64,000 nucleotides of DNA from Thermoleophilia bacterium (GCA_025964555.1 JAOPYQ010000019.1:1-64000); one strand, 5' to 3'; positions 20,405 to 30,872 are shown, numbered from the stretch's first letter. Notes: generated from the letters alone by a model not told the origin. Made by a program: numbers and translations.

Positions 20405-20534
20405 GCCTCCTCAGATGTTGATCGTCGACCAGACGATCGCAGGGACAGATGGTCCCCGTGACTCCGTGCACCAAACTGCCTAGTTCAGCGAGCAATCCGC
20501 AGAGCTTGCCGCAACCTGTGCGATGCTTCCGCAC

Positions 20535-21248
20535 ATGACGATCGTCCGCCTCCTTCACGGTCTGGGCGCCGACCGGCGCGCATTCCAACGCTTCGAGCGA
20601 CTGCTTCCCGACACGTGGGACATCGCGTCCTGCGACCTGCTCGGGCACGGCTCGGCACCCCATCCGGAATCGGGATACGGGCTCGAGGATCACGCCACGT
20701 GGATCGCGTCGCAGCTGGGATCCGAGGTGCCGGCGTTCGTGGTCGGCCACTCCTACGGCGCTGCCACGGCGGTGGCGCTCGCCGCAACCCGCCCCGAACT
20801 CGTCTCGGGCATCGTCCTGCTCGACCCGATCGCCCGATTTGAGGTCGGCGAGGTCGCCGCGCTCGACGGCCCCGGAACCGGAACGGGCGCCATGATCCAG
20901 GCCAAGCGCGACGGCAGGCTCGCCGAGCAGGTCGCGCGCATGTACCCGGACGCGAGCACCGCCCTGCGGTCGTGGACCGTCGAGACATGGGAACGCATGT
21001 CGCTCGGAGTCGTGGACGAGCTGGACCCGGACTGGATGCGCTTCGCGGACCTCGTGACCTGTCCCGTGGCCATCGTGCACGGCGAGCTCGAGCTCGGTGG
21101 CGGTGGCGACCTCGCTGCGGACTGGTTCGACGAGCCATCGGTGCGCTGCATCGAAGGCGCCGGCCACTACCTGCACGCCACGCACGCGCGCGAGACTGCA
21201 GCTGCCGTGTCGGAAGCCGTCAACGATATGTTGCCCAAAAGCTTGTAG
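20535..21248 (+). CDS. Alpha/beta hydrolase
   Basis: 237 aa from ATG 20535 (an alternative ATG lies 12 bp upstream; neither has a clear ribosome site). Oxyanion-hole motif LHGLGADRRAF near the start, nucleophile elbow GHSYGA (Ser about residue 77), a likely acid in the AIVHGELEL region, and catalytic His in GAGHYLH near the C-terminus. The compact cap suggests an esterase or lipase-like or lactonase-like enzyme; the substrate cannot be named. No signal peptide. Confidence 0.85.
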   Translation: MTIVRLLHGLGADRRAFQRFERLLPDTWDIASCDLLGHGSAPHPESGYGLEDHATWIASQLGSEVPAFVVGHSYGAATAVALAATRPELVSGIVLLDPIARFEVGEVAALDGPGTGTGAMIQAKRDGRLAEQVARMYPDASTALRSWTVETWERMSLGVVDELDPDWMRFADLVTCPVAIVHGELELGGGGDLAADWFDEPSVRCIEGAGHYLHATHARETAAAVSEAVNDMLPKSL

Positions 21249-21322
21249 TCAGTGCACTTATGTAGCTTTTCTTTGCCGATTGGCCGGGGTACGGTTCGCG
21301 CAATCCATACCGGAGGTGAACC

Positions 21323-21511
21323 ATGCACGTTCAGTCCATGACGAACCACACGGTCGCGCCGACCCAGTCGCTGGCTCCTGCCACGGCCGTCGCCGCGCCC
21401 GCCTCGTTCCACGCAGACATCGCATCGATCCGCGCGGAGGCAGCCAACGCTGCAGCCTTCGCAGCCACCGGATCCTGTCCCTGGACCGGCGGCAAGCCGC
21501 CCAAGGGCTGA
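21323..21511 (+). CDS. 62-aa peptide heading a four-gene operon; possible peptide precursor
   Basis: It has one of the best ribosome sites in the window (GGAGGTG at 21312-21318, 4 nt before ATG), preceded by an unusually AT-rich stretch (21240-21280). The peptide is Ala-rich and leader-like (ATAVAAPASFHADIASIRAEA), then ends TGSCPWTGGKPPKG with a single Cys. This layout, an Ala-rich leader followed by a short Gly/Pro/Cys/Trp core, is what a modified-peptide precursor would look like, and CP is also the core of heme-regulatory motifs. It is followed after 5 bp by a helical-repeat protein, a single-pass protein and a flavocytochrome. No standard modification enzyme (YcaO, radical SAM, lanthionine synthetase) is present. 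Precursor status is a hypothesis. Confidence 0.7.
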   Translation: MHVQSMTNHTVAPTQSLAPATAVAAPASFHADIASIRAEAANAAAFAATGSCPWTGGKPPKG

Positions 21512-21516
21512 TCGAG

Positions 21517-22662
21517 ATGACGGTCGCGACGAGCCCACGTTCGTTGATCCCGGTCGTCGACCTGGCTGCTGCAGCGGCGGGTTCGACGACCGGGGCGACC
21601 CGCTTCGGGTATGCCTGTGCCCGCGCCGCCGCATGGCGCGACGGGCGCCTCGAGCCACTTCCGATCGGCACTGCCGCCTGGATCGACGACGCCGGACTGC
21701 GCCGATCGACCTCGCCCACCGAGGCCTTCCTCGCGGACGCTCCGAGCGACTGGATCGAACCGCCAGTCCTGGATGCCGCGTCGGCACGACGCGCCGCGCA
21801 GCTCGACAGCGCCGAGCTGGCCGGTCTCTACGCCGTGCTCGTCGACGACCTGGGGCGCTGGGACGACGCGATCGCTCTCGCAGGTGCCGTCGCTGATCGC
21901 GACGATCGGGATCGCCTCGACGAGTTGACCCTGCTTCGGACCGGCAGCCTCCTCGCCATCGCGAGCGACGCACGATGCCTCGACGTGTTCGCGCACGTCG
22001 CCACGCACGCCGATGATCCCGTCGACCGAACCCTCGGCGCTTTCCGTACGGCCGTCGCGCTGGTCAAGCGCCTGCACGGCTCCGCGGGCCAGGTGCGTGT
22101 CGCGCTGGCGGCCACCCTGCGCTGCGCCCACGACGTCCAGGATCGCGCCACGCGCGCCACGCTCCGGGCCCTCGTCCACAATCTCGAAGCCCTCGTCGAG
22201 ATTCGCGAGCGAAATCCGCGCGGCGCTCGCGACCTCGTGCGCCTGGCATGGAGCCTCATCGCCGGCGACGAGACGACGACCGACCAGCTCGGCCCGCAGT
22301 TCGTCGCCGAAGTCCGCACCCAGGTGCGGTCCAACCTCGCTGTGGTGACCGGCATGCTCGACGGCTGGGCCGACGCGATCCCGCTGTTCGAGCGTGGCGT
22401 GGAGATCGCCGATGCCGGACCCAGCGACGCGCTGCGCATGGAGACCGGCTGCCTGCTTGGACTCGCTCGCTTCCACGCCGGCGACCTGGTCGGCGCACGC
22501 GAGTCGCTGCATCGCGCCGAGGCGGCGAGCCGTACCATTGCCCTCACGCGCCAGCGCGCCCAGGTTCACAAGCTGCTCGCACTCGTCGAGCACGACCTCG
22601 GCGAGCACGAGCGCAGCCAGCGCTGGCTCGACCAGCTCCACGCGGCAGGAGGTGCAGCATGA
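21517..22662 (+). CDS. Helical (TPR-like) repeat protein of the peptide/flavocytochrome operon
   Basis: 381 aa, ATG five bases after the peptide's stop. From about residue 90 onward it is all-helical with TPR-like spacing (AGLYAVLVDDLGRWDDAIALA ... DAIPLFERGVEIADAG ... HKLLALVEHDLGEHERSQRW). No enzymatic motif and no DNA-binding domain. Such proteins usually act as protein or peptide-binding scaffolds. The stop overlaps the next start (ATGA). The role is probably in binding or presenting the small peptide or the membrane partner, but this rests on context only. Confidence 0.75.
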   Translation: MTVATSPRSLIPVVDLAAAAAGSTTGATRFGYACARAAAWRDGRLEPLPIGTAAWIDDAGLRRSTSPTEAFLADAPSDWIEPPVLDAASARRAAQLDSAELAGLYAVLVDDLGRWDDAIALAGAVADRDDRDRLDELTLLRTGSLLAIASDARCLDVFAHVATHADDPVDRTLGAFRTAVALVKRLHGSAGQVRVALAATLRCAHDVQDRATRATLRALVHNLEALVEIRERNPRGARDLVRLAWSLIAGDETTTDQLGPQFVAEVRTQVRSNLAVVTGMLDGWADAIPLFERGVEIADAGPSDALRMETGCLLGLARFHAGDLVGARESLHRAEAASRTIALTRQRAQVHKLLALVEHDLGEHERSQRWLDQLHAAGGAA

Positions 22663-23099
22663 CCACGACAGCTCCACCCCGTTCGCTCGAGCTCCCGCCC
22701 GTCGCGCTCGCAGCACGGCCGCTGCGCCTGGACCTGCCGCGCTTCCAGCTGGTCCCACGCGCGTCATCACAGCCGGCCGCGATCGCGGGCGCCCTCGCGC
22801 CACCAGCTGGGGTCGCACCTCCAGCCGAGGACCTGCCACCAGTCACGGCTGCGCCGCCAGTCACCGTCGCGCCGCCAGTCACCGCCGCGCCGCCCGTCCG
22901 GGTCGCGCCTGCCCCGGTCGCCACTACGCCGCCCCCGATCGCACCGACGTCGATCGCACCGGTGCACGCGGCCCCGTCACTCACGCGACGCGACGGCACG
23001 ATCGGGCTGGCGGTCGGCATCCTCGTCATCACGATCGTGCTCGCAGCAGCGCTCGCGATGCAGCGCTCGATGCACGGCTGGCCGCCGGGCATGCACTGA
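22659..23099 (+). CDS. Pro-rich single-pass membrane protein of the same operon
   Basis: 146 aa, ATG overlapping the upstream stop by 4 bp. A cytoplasmic-looking Pro/Ala-rich region with PPVTxAPPV repeats (about 45-95) is followed by one C-terminal transmembrane helix (about 112-135) and a short external tail rich in Met and His (MQRSMHGWPPGMH), which could bind metal or heme. Followed after one base by the flavocytochrome GTG start. Not recognised as a family. Confidence 0.7.
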   Translation: MTTTAPPRSLELPPVALAARPLRLDLPRFQLVPRASSQPAAIAGALAPPAGVAPPAEDLPPVTAAPPVTVAPPVTAAPPVRVAPAPVATTPPPIAPTSIAPVHAAPSLTRRDGTIGLAVGILVITIVLAAALAMQRSMHGWPPGMH

Positions 23100-23100
23100 C

Positions 23101-24428
23101 GTGGCATCGTCGTCTCCGTCCTCCCGCTCGCGTGAACAGCGCACCTGGGCGATCGCCTACGCGGCTGCACTGCTCCTTCCCGTGCTGCTCATGCTGGTGT
23201 CGCCGTACACGGAGCAGGCGTGGACCGTGTTCGCCGTCGCAGTCGGCTTCACCGCGTTCGCCGGCATGGCACTGCAGGTCGTGCTCGTCAGCCGCTCGCC
23301 GCTCGTCGCTCGCACGATCGGCCTCGACGTGCTCGTGCGCCTGCACCGCTCGATGGGCACGGTGCTCGTCATCATGGTCATGCTCCACGTCGCCGTGATC
23401 TTCGTCGTGTCACCGTGGGCGCGCATCTGGCTGTGGCCGATCCACCAGCCCCTCGTCGCACAAGCCGGCGCGGCCGCGTTCTACTCGATGCTCCTGCTCG
23501 GCGTGACCTCGATCTGGCGCGCACGATTCGGGATGGGCTACGAGACCTGGCGCCTGCTCCACGTCGTGCTCACGGCCGTCGCCGTACTCGGCGGCTACAT
23601 CCACGTGCTCTATGCATCCGACTTCTCCTGGAGCGGCCCGATCCGCATCCTCGCGACGCTCCTGCTGCTCACAGCCACCGCATCGCTCGTGTACCTGCGT
23701 GTCGGCCGCGCGTTCGGCACGCTCGATTCGCCCTGGCTGGTGGCCGACGTGCGCGACGAACGAGGCGACTCGGTCACGCTCACGCTCGACGCCACCCGAC
23801 GCGGCGTGGACGTGCGCCCGGGGCAGTTCGCATGGCTGCGCTTCGCCGGACGCCCCTACTCGCTCGTCGAGCATCCGTTCTCGATCGCCTCGGCATCCGG
23901 GCGCGACCGCCGCCGCCTCACCTTCACGATCCGCTCACTCGGCTCGACGAGCAATGCCGTTCGCGAGCTCCGCCCCGGCGCGACCGTGCTGCTCGATGGG
24001 CCACACGGCGGCGTGGCCGACGAGCTGCTCGCGCGACCGTGGATCCTCATCGTCGGCGGGATCGGCATCACTCCCGCCATGGGCATCCTCCGCTCGCTCG
24101 CCGAATCCGGCGATCGCCGCCCGGTCCAGCTCGTCTACTGCGTCCGCGACTGGGAGCAGGCGACGTTCCGCGACGAGCTCGTCGCGCTCGGCGGACAGCT
24201 CGACCTCGACCTCGTCATCGTCGCGACTCGACCGGTCCCCGCATGGACAGGTGTCCGCGGTCGCCTCGATGGGCGAACGCTCGCTCGCGTGCTCCCCGCG
24301 GACCGAGCCACACACGAAGCGTGCTGGTGTGCGGCCCCGACGGGTTCGCTTCCGACGTGCTCGGCTGGCTGGATGCGCTCGGTGTGCCACTCGCGAACGT
24401 GCACGCGGAACGCTTCACGAGCGTCTGA
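23101..24428 (+). CDS. Ferric-reductase-like flavocytochrome with frameshift near its 3' end
   Basis: GTG start. About six transmembrane helices (residues 15-200) contain two helices with paired histidines (RLHRSMG...MLHV and RLLHVVL...YIHVLY), the expected bis-heme ligands. They are followed by a FAD domain (HPFSIAS) and NAD domain (ILIVGGIGITPAMG). The terminal motif VLVCGPDGF...GVPLANVHAERF lies in the next frame: the starting frame leaves homology at about 24315, and the conserved C-terminus resumes one base earlier in phase, ending at 24428. This fits a single-base deletion or sequencing error between about 24313 and 24322. Left unshifted, the frame would run antisense through the glycosyltransferase gene. 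Predicted role: transmembrane electron transfer from NAD(P)H. Confidence 0.8.
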
Positions 24429-25479
24429 CTTCGACGGCAGCCCGCAGCAGCGTCTCCATCCGCGCCGCCTGGCGCCGCACGTCGTGCGACAGCGCCGCCG
24501 TGCGCGCCGCGAGGTTCGGCTTCGGCAGCAGCGACGCTTCGCGAAGCCCACGCTCGATGTCGTCGGTGTCAGTCGGGTCGACGAGCACGCCCGCGCCCGC
24601 CGGAACGAACTCGGGTGGGCCGCCGACCTTCGTCGCCACGACGCTCCGCTCGCATCCCATCGCTTCCACCAGCACCTGACCAAAGGGTTCCACGAGGCTC
24701 GGCAGGCACAGCACGTCGCACGCGCGCATCCAGGTGACGACCTCCTCGTGCTCGACACGGCCGACAAGTCGCACGCCGGGTCGTCCCTCGAGGTGCGATC
24801 GAAGCGGCCCGTCGCCCACGATCGTGAGGGAGCCGCCGCCGATCCGCTCGAACGCGTCGGCGAGCGGGATGACGTTCTTGCGCTCGTCGAGCGTGCCGAC
24901 GAACAGGAATGCGGTTCCGTCGGGCGGGGTGCCCCACCGTTCGCCCAGGCGCGCGCGAGCATCCTCGTGCAGCCCCGGGGTGAAGCGCGACTCAACGTCG
25001 ACGCCGGCGTCGACCACGTCAACCCGACCCGCGAGCTCAGGCATCCGACGTTCCAGGTCGTCGGCCAGGTACCGCGAGACCGCGACGACCCGATCCGCTC
25101 GCGCCGCGAGCACCCGCATCCCGCGCGCCACGCCTCGTCGTTCGCCGATGTTGCGCGCATCGCGACCGTGCGCGACCACCACCAGCCCGGTTCGCGGACG
25201 CACTCGGCAGGCGAGCGCGGCGAGCACGCCCGCCGGCGCGAGGAAGTGGGCATAGACCACCTGGGGGCGGCGCAGCACGATCGCTGTCATCGCTCGGATC
25301 GCGAATCCCAGGTGCTTGGCGATTCCACCGCCTCGCCGGGTGACCGCCACGACACGCACTCGATGGCCGCGCGCGCGCAGCGCCTGTTCCTGTCCACGCA
25401 CGAACACGCCCAGGTCGGGGGCACCGGGACCGGGGTACATCTGCGAGACGATGAGGATGTCGAGACGCTCGTCAGCCAC
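24415..25479 (-). CDS. GT4-family glycosyltransferase
   Basis: 354 aa from a GTG at 25479, chosen because homology starts there (ADERLDILIVSQMYPGPG) and longer extensions overlap the divergent ABC gene. Two Rossmann-like GT-B domains: the N-terminal one recognises the acceptor, and the C-terminal one carries FVGTLDERKN, TIVGDGPLR and VEPFGQVLVEAMGCE with the retaining-GT E-x7-E signature. Transfers a sugar from an activated nucleotide donor; the acceptor is unknown. Convergent with the flavocytochrome, their 3' ends overlapping by 14 bp. Confidence 0.88.
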   Translation of the reverse strand: MADERLDILIVSQMYPGPGAPDLGVFVRGQEQALRARGHRVRVVAVTRRGGGIAKHLGFAIRAMTAIVLRRPQVVYAHFLAPAGVLAALACRVRPRTGLVVVAHGRDARNIGERRGVARGMRVLAARADRVVAVSRYLADDLERRMPELAGRVDVVDAGVDVESRFTPGLHEDARARLGERWGTPPDGTAFLFVGTLDERKNVIPLADAFERIGGGSLTIVGDGPLRSHLEGRPGVRLVGRVEHEEVVTWMRACDVLCLPSLVEPFGQVLVEAMGCERSVVATKVGGPPEFVPAGAGVLVDPTDTDDIERGLREASLLPKPNLAARTAALSHDVRRQAARMETLLRAAVEVRRS

Positions 25480-25543
25480 GGTGCGAGCGTACCAGCAGGC
25501 GCCCCGACGTTCGGGCCCGTCGCGGGCTGGGAACGACTGCTCG

Positions 25544-26547
<1,004 letters not shown>

Positions 26548-26551
<4 letters not shown>

Positions 26552-27762
26552 TCGCCATCTACGCAATCGCTCGCGCCACGGTGCTCGAGCTGCGCCGCCA
26601 GCGCCTCATGATCGTGCCGTTCATCGGCATCCTGTTGTCGCTGGTCGTCCTGGCAGCTGCGTTGCTGCTGAGCGACGGTGACCTGCAGCTGCAGGAGGGC
26701 GACGCGGAGCTCGCTGCGCTGGTGACGGGTCTGGGAGCAGCAGTCGGCGGCACGATCTACGCCGCGATCGTCGGCTCGGGCCTCATCGCCCGCGAGATCA
26801 GCGCCGGAACGATGCTGATGCTCGCGGCGCGACCGATCGGGCGCTGGCAGATCATCGCGGGTCGCGTGCTCGGCTCAAGCGCATTCCTGCTGGGCGTGTT
26901 GCTGTTCGTCTGCGCGTCGTACTCCGTGGTCGCAATGGCAACGTCGGGTTCCGTCGCGCCGTGGAACGAGCCGTTCATCGCGTTCGGATACGGCGCGCCC
27001 GCCATGCTGCTGGGACTGACCTTCGGCATCGCATGCTCGGTGCAGGGCAAGGCAACCGCGGCTACAGGCACGGCGATCGGTCTCGTGCTGTTCGCGTGGG
27101 CAGTCGGCATCTACGCCGAGGAGTGGCGCATCGAGCGGCACTCGCGTTCGTTCCTGACGGAGGAGGTTCGGGATCGGATCGATTCGAACGACGCCCTCGT
27201 CGGACCCGCGGCGCTCGGTGTTGCGCGCGTGCTCCCGTTCTGGGTGTTCACCAAAGGCGCGCAGCATGCGATCGAGCAACACGAGCGGTACCAGTACGAC
27301 GACGCGTACATCCGTCAGCTGGATGCGCCGATCGACACGACCAGGTCGGAGGGCATGAGCATGGGTTATGCCACGGGCGTCGCGACTCCGCTCCCGGCGC
27401 CGGTTGCTGCCGCCGCGACGACCGATCCGAACGCAGGGGCCAGCCCCGAACTGGATCCGGCGGTCGGCGAGGAGCTGGGAGTACCGATCGTTTCGGCGAC
27501 TGGCGCGCCGGCCGTGGGATCCCCCGATGACGCCTTCACACCTCGCACGTTGCCGGACACCCCCGGGCAGGAGGCCTACAACTGTGCTGAGTACGGCGGC
27601 GCACGCTGCTTCCTCGGCTACAAGGACGCATGGCGAGTCAGGAAGTTCGACCGTGTCGAGCCGATGCACGAAGGCGTGGGACTGCTGCTGGCGTGGCTCG
27701 CGATCCCGCTGTGGATGGGCATCGCGATGCTGTTGCTGCACCGCCGGCGAGACCTGACCTGA
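26548..27762 (+). CDS. ABC-2-type permease with large external loop
   Basis: 404 aa. Six transmembrane segments (about 18-38, 55-80, 100-125, 145-165, 170-190 and the final one near 380-398) with an ABC-2 layout. A long extracytoplasmic region between the last two (about 195-370) holds two cysteines (YNCAEYGGARCFLGY) and a Pro/Ala-rich stretch. Pairs with the preceding ATPase. The size and composition of the external domain are unusual for a simple ABC-2 permease and may bind substrate or a partner. Confidence 0.82.
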
Positions 27763-27793
27763 CCCTGGTCGACCGTCGTTCGCGGACGACTCG

Positions 27794-28960
27794 TCAGCGA
27801 CCCCACTGCGGACAACCGCCCGGGCGGTGCTCGAACCACGTGTCGAGCTGGCCGCTCGCGCTGATCGCGTCGCGCACGATGCGACTGGGCACGACGATGC
27901 CGGCCGTGTCTGCGCGGAACGGGACCCGGGCGCGGATGAGGCCATGGAAGCCAAAGCCGGTGGAGAGCTTGGGGTCGTTCGTCGTGGCGACGACGCCGCC
28001 CGAGAATCCCGTGGAGATACCGCCGACGAGCGTCTGCACGGAGCGGTCGGAGATCTGCTCCGCGAAGCCATCGGGCTGCTCGGCCTCGATCGTCGCCTCC
28101 TGCATCGACACCATCACCGGGGTGCGACGCATCGATCCCGCCACTCCGACATTGGCCACGCCGTACGCGTAGCCAAGACGCGGAGCGGTCCCGGACGGGG
28201 CGTACATCGGCATCGGCTGGATCTTCAGGCCCGGTACCTTGAGCACGGCGACATCGTCATCGACGTCGAGGTAGCGGATCATCGCGGCGAGGCGCGGTCC
28301 TTCGCCAACAGTCGACGACACCCGGACTCGCTTGGAGGCCGTCTCGACGGCGTGCACCGTCGTGACGACCGTCTCCTCGGCGAGCACGACCCCAGTGGCG
28401 ACGGTGCGGGCGCCACCACACCGCTCGACGGTGATGTCCACGAGCGCCGAGGCGAAGGGATCGTCGCCCTGTGCCCAGGGCGAGCGCTGGTTGTTGGCGC
28501 CGATCCAGCGATCCCAGTCGGCGCGATCGAGGCGTCGCATCTGCATCGCAGCTGCATCGATCGACGCCGTGGTGGACGGGTCATCCTCGATCGGAAGCGG
28601 CTGAACCTGGATGCGTTCGCCCTGAAATGGGTCCGGCCCGTCGTTGATCGTGCCGTCCGCATTGAGCTGTGGCGCCGGCCACTCCACCTCGTCGGTCGTT
28701 GCGGTGGTGCGCGTGCGAGCGCGCTTCGAGGCCGCCTTCGCCCGATCGAGCGTGGGATCGCTTGCAACGGCGCCGTCGGGGCCGACCTGCTTGCCGTCGA
28801 TGACGAGGACGGAGTCGACCGCCGCGCTCGCGTTCGTGTCCTTCTCCTTGGAGTCGGAGCCGCCGGCGTCGGTCGTGTCGGCCGGTCCACTGCACGCAGC
28901 CAGGACGGCGCCCAGCGAGAGCGTGAGGACGACGTCGCGGATGCGTCGAGCGGCGATCAT
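27794..28960 (-). CDS. Trypsin-like serine protease lipoprotein
   Basis: 388 aa. The lipobox is LAAC (Cys23). After a 120-residue acidic/Thr linker comes a chymotrypsin-fold domain with the triad H203 (TTVHAVE), D236 (DVDDDVAVLKV) and S320 (GFSGGV). Membrane-anchored outside the cell. Its ATG overlaps the adenylate cyclase stop by 4 bp, so the protease is the downstream gene of that operon. The pairing suggests the protease output or processing is tied to cAMP signalling, but that is inference. Confidence 0.85.
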   Translation of the reverse strand: MIAARRIRDVVLTLSLGAVLAACSGPADTTDAGGSDSKEKDTNASAAVDSVLVIDGKQVGPDGAVASDPTLDRAKAASKRARTRTTATTDEVEWPAPQLNADGTINDGPDPFQGERIQVQPLPIEDDPSTTASIDAAAMQMRRLDRADWDRWIGANNQRSPWAQGDDPFASALVDITVERCGGARTVATGVVLAEETVVTTVHAVETASKRVRVSSTVGEGPRLAAMIRYLDVDDDVAVLKVPGLKIQPMPMYAPSGTAPRLGYAYGVANVGVAGSMRRTPVMVSMQEATIEAEQPDGFAEQISDRSVQTLVGGISTGFSGGVVATTNDPKLSTGFGFHGLIRARVPFRADTAGIVVPSRIVRDAISASGQLDTWFEHRPGGCPQWGR

Positions 28961-30402
28961 GCGGCGAACTCGTCGTCGACGCCATCGAGTTCAGGCCGCA
29001 GCGGCTGCAGTGCCCACGCTTCGACGGGACGGGCCTTGCCCTTCATCGTGACGTCGCCGATCAGCATCGCTCGCTCGCGAATATCCGGGCCGACGAGATC
29101 GACGGTCTCGCGTGATACGAGCAGCACCGCGCCGAGATCCTTGGTGGATGCTTCCAGGCGCGCGGTAGTGTTCACCGTGTCGCCGATGGCGGTGTAGTCG
29201 AGACGTCGCTCGTGCCCGACGTTGCCGACAACGGCATTGCCGGAGTGGACCGCAACGCCGATGCGGAATGGCACCTGCCCGTCTTCGGTTCGTCGCTTGT
29301 TGACGGCGTCCAGGCGCTGCAGCATGTCGAGCGCGGCTCGACATGCGCGGTCGGCGTGATCCTCGACGGGCACCGGCGCTCCCCAGAACGCCATCAGTCC
29401 GTCGCCGGTGAACTTGTCGAGCGTGCCACCCGTCTCCATCACGCTCGCCGACAGCTCGGTCAGCAGCACGTTGAGCTCGGTGATGACCTCGGTCGCGCCC
29501 TTGTCCTCCGACCAGCTCGTGAAGCCGCGAATGTCGCAGAAGAGCACGCTGAGTGCGTGCTGCTCCCCACCGAGCTCGATCTCCTGCATCGACTCGAGGT
29601 TGTCGTCGACGATCCCCTCCGGAACGTACCGCCCGAAGGTGTCCTTGAGGCGCTCGCCACGACGCTTCTCCAACTGCTGGCTGTTTGCGACCCACATCGC
29701 GCCGTACATGACGAGCAGCAACACCGGAAGCAGGAGGACGAACAAAAAGAAGTGGACGTCGATGTACGGCGTCAGCATCGCCGCTGCTGCTGTCGGCAGA
29801 AAGACGTTTGCACCGACGGATGCGAGTGACCCGAGCAGGATTCGGCTCGATCCCGGATCCGTCGCTTCGAGTTCGACCACGACGAACACGTCGAACATGA
29901 ACTCGATGACGAGCGCGGTGAGGAACGCTGGAAGCAACAGGACGGGCCCGAGGTATCCGATTCGCAGCACTTCGTGAGCGAAGAGTGCGCCCGCGCCGAG
30001 GGAAATGCCGATTCCGGACAGCACACTGATTCGCCAGAACACGCCTCGCCAACCGGAATCGATCGGGGGCTGTCGGATGACCGCGACAGCGTTGGTCAGG
30101 ACACCAAGCACCACAGCATCGGTTGGCGCAAGCAACAGGGCGGCGAGTACGTAGGGAATGCTGTCGAGCAGCACGAAGGCGTCTCGAATTCCGACTCGGA
30201 GCGGAAAGCGGGCGCAGGCAAGTGCTGCGATCGAGAGCAGTGCCAGGAAGCCTGCCCGCTGGGAATTCCAGTCCAGGTCGCGGAGTTCCCAGCACGCCCA
30301 CACGAACAGCCCGAGACCGGGGAGCGTGTACAGCACGGCAAATGAGAACAGCAGATGCTGCACGCTCGTTCGCTGCTGATGTGACGGTGTCGTTTCCTGC
30401 AC
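28957..30402 (-). CDS. Membrane class III adenylate cyclase
   Basis: 481 aa. The N-terminal half is a multi-helix membrane domain (about 20-245), a sensor-like module rather than a HAMP arrangement. A linker (KRRGERLKDTFGRYVPEGIV) leads to the cyclase catalytic domain (about 275-465) with metal-binding Asp in FCDIRGFTSW and GDGLMAFWGAP, the substrate-specifying Lys/Asp pair (LDKFTGDG and LDYTAIGD) for ATP, and transition-state NTTAR residues. Forms cAMP from ATP. The first gene of a two-gene operon with the trypsin-like lipoprotein. Confidence 0.9.
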   Translation of the reverse strand: MQETTPSHQQRTSVQHLLFSFAVLYTLPGLGLFVWACWELRDLDWNSQRAGFLALLSIAALACARFPLRVGIRDAFVLLDSIPYVLAALLLAPTDAVVLGVLTNAVAVIRQPPIDSGWRGVFWRISVLSGIGISLGAGALFAHEVLRIGYLGPVLLLPAFLTALVIEFMFDVFVVVELEATDPGSSRILLGSLASVGANVFLPTAAAAMLTPYIDVHFFLFVLLLPVLLLVMYGAMWVANSQQLEKRRGERLKDTFGRYVPEGIVDDNLESMQEIELGGEQHALSVLFCDIRGFTSWSEDKGATEVITELNVLLTELSASVMETGGTLDKFTGDGLMAFWGAPVPVEDHADRACRAALDMLQRLDAVNKRRTEDGQVPFRIGVAVHSGNAVVGNVGHERRLDYTAIGDTVNTTARLEASTKDLGAVLLVSRETVDLVGPDIRERAMLIGDVTMKGKARPVEAWALQPLRPELDGVDDEFAA

Positions 30403-30507
30403 GTTCCTGCGCCCTCAGGGCCCACCCGCGTGTCTCTTCGGAACGGCACGCCGGACACCTGAGCGCGCCATAACACTCGCCCGTCCGAACCCCATGGTGT
30501 TAGCAAG

Positions 30508-30535
30508 TTGTAACGATTGCTCAAGGTCGTATGCG
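30508..30535 (+). promoter_or_regulatory. Candidate promoter of the 77-aa secreted protein
   Basis: TTGTAA (30508-30513) and TATGCG (30530-30535) are separated by 16 bp in an AT-rich stretch upstream of the start at 30580. The -10 element matches the consensus only partly. Confidence 0.3.
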
Positions 30536-30579
30536 ATCACGCCGAAAAGGAGATTGGGCAGAACATCGGGGGGATGAAG

Positions 30580-30813
30580 ATGAAAGCATTTCGACGGATC
30601 GGCACGCTGGCACTCTGCGGCATCATGCTGGGATCGATGATGAGCATCGTGGGAGCAGCACCGGCGAGCGCACGGTTCAGCTCGTGCGATCAGAAGTTCG
30701 ACAGCTCGGAGAAGCAGGCGGCGCGCGACTACGCCAAGGGCAAGCTGTCCGACGCCGACTACGCCAAGATCCAGACCGAGATCGCTCTGCACCGGTCGCT
30801 GTGGGGCTGCTAG
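30580..30813 (+). CDS. Small secreted protein
   Basis: 77 aa from ATG 30580 (GGGGGG lies 6 nt upstream; another ATG at 30574 is possible but would put the ribosome site too close). The Met/Gly-rich signal peptide ends about APASA. The mature peptide of about 45 residues has two cysteines (SSCDQKF and terminal GC), with an acidic/basic helix between. Strong hairpin terminator downstream. Function unknown. Confidence 0.7.
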   Translation: MKAFRRIGTLALCGIMLGSMMSIVGAAPASARFSSCDQKFDSSEKQAARDYAKGKLSDADYAKIQTEIALHRSLWGC

Positions 30814-30839
30814 TACCGCTCGGGACATACGAAAAGTTG

Positions 30840-30872
30840 TGTTGGGGATCGGCTTTCAGCCGGTCCCCAACA
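30840..30872 (+). terminator. Strong hairpin terminator
   Basis: tgttggggatcggct / agccggtccccaaca forms a 15-bp stem with one wobble and a 3-nt loop, 27 bp after the small secreted protein. Confidence 0.65.

Noticed and set aside
21480-21511. Peptide C-terminus (CPWTGG) as a remnant of catalase-peroxidase N-terminus
   Set aside because: Only a short resemblance; the rest of the protein is unrelated and the gene is well formed.
27775-27790. Short hairpin gtcgt/acgac between the permease and the protease lipoprotein genes
   Set aside because: 5-bp stem only, too weak to call a terminator.
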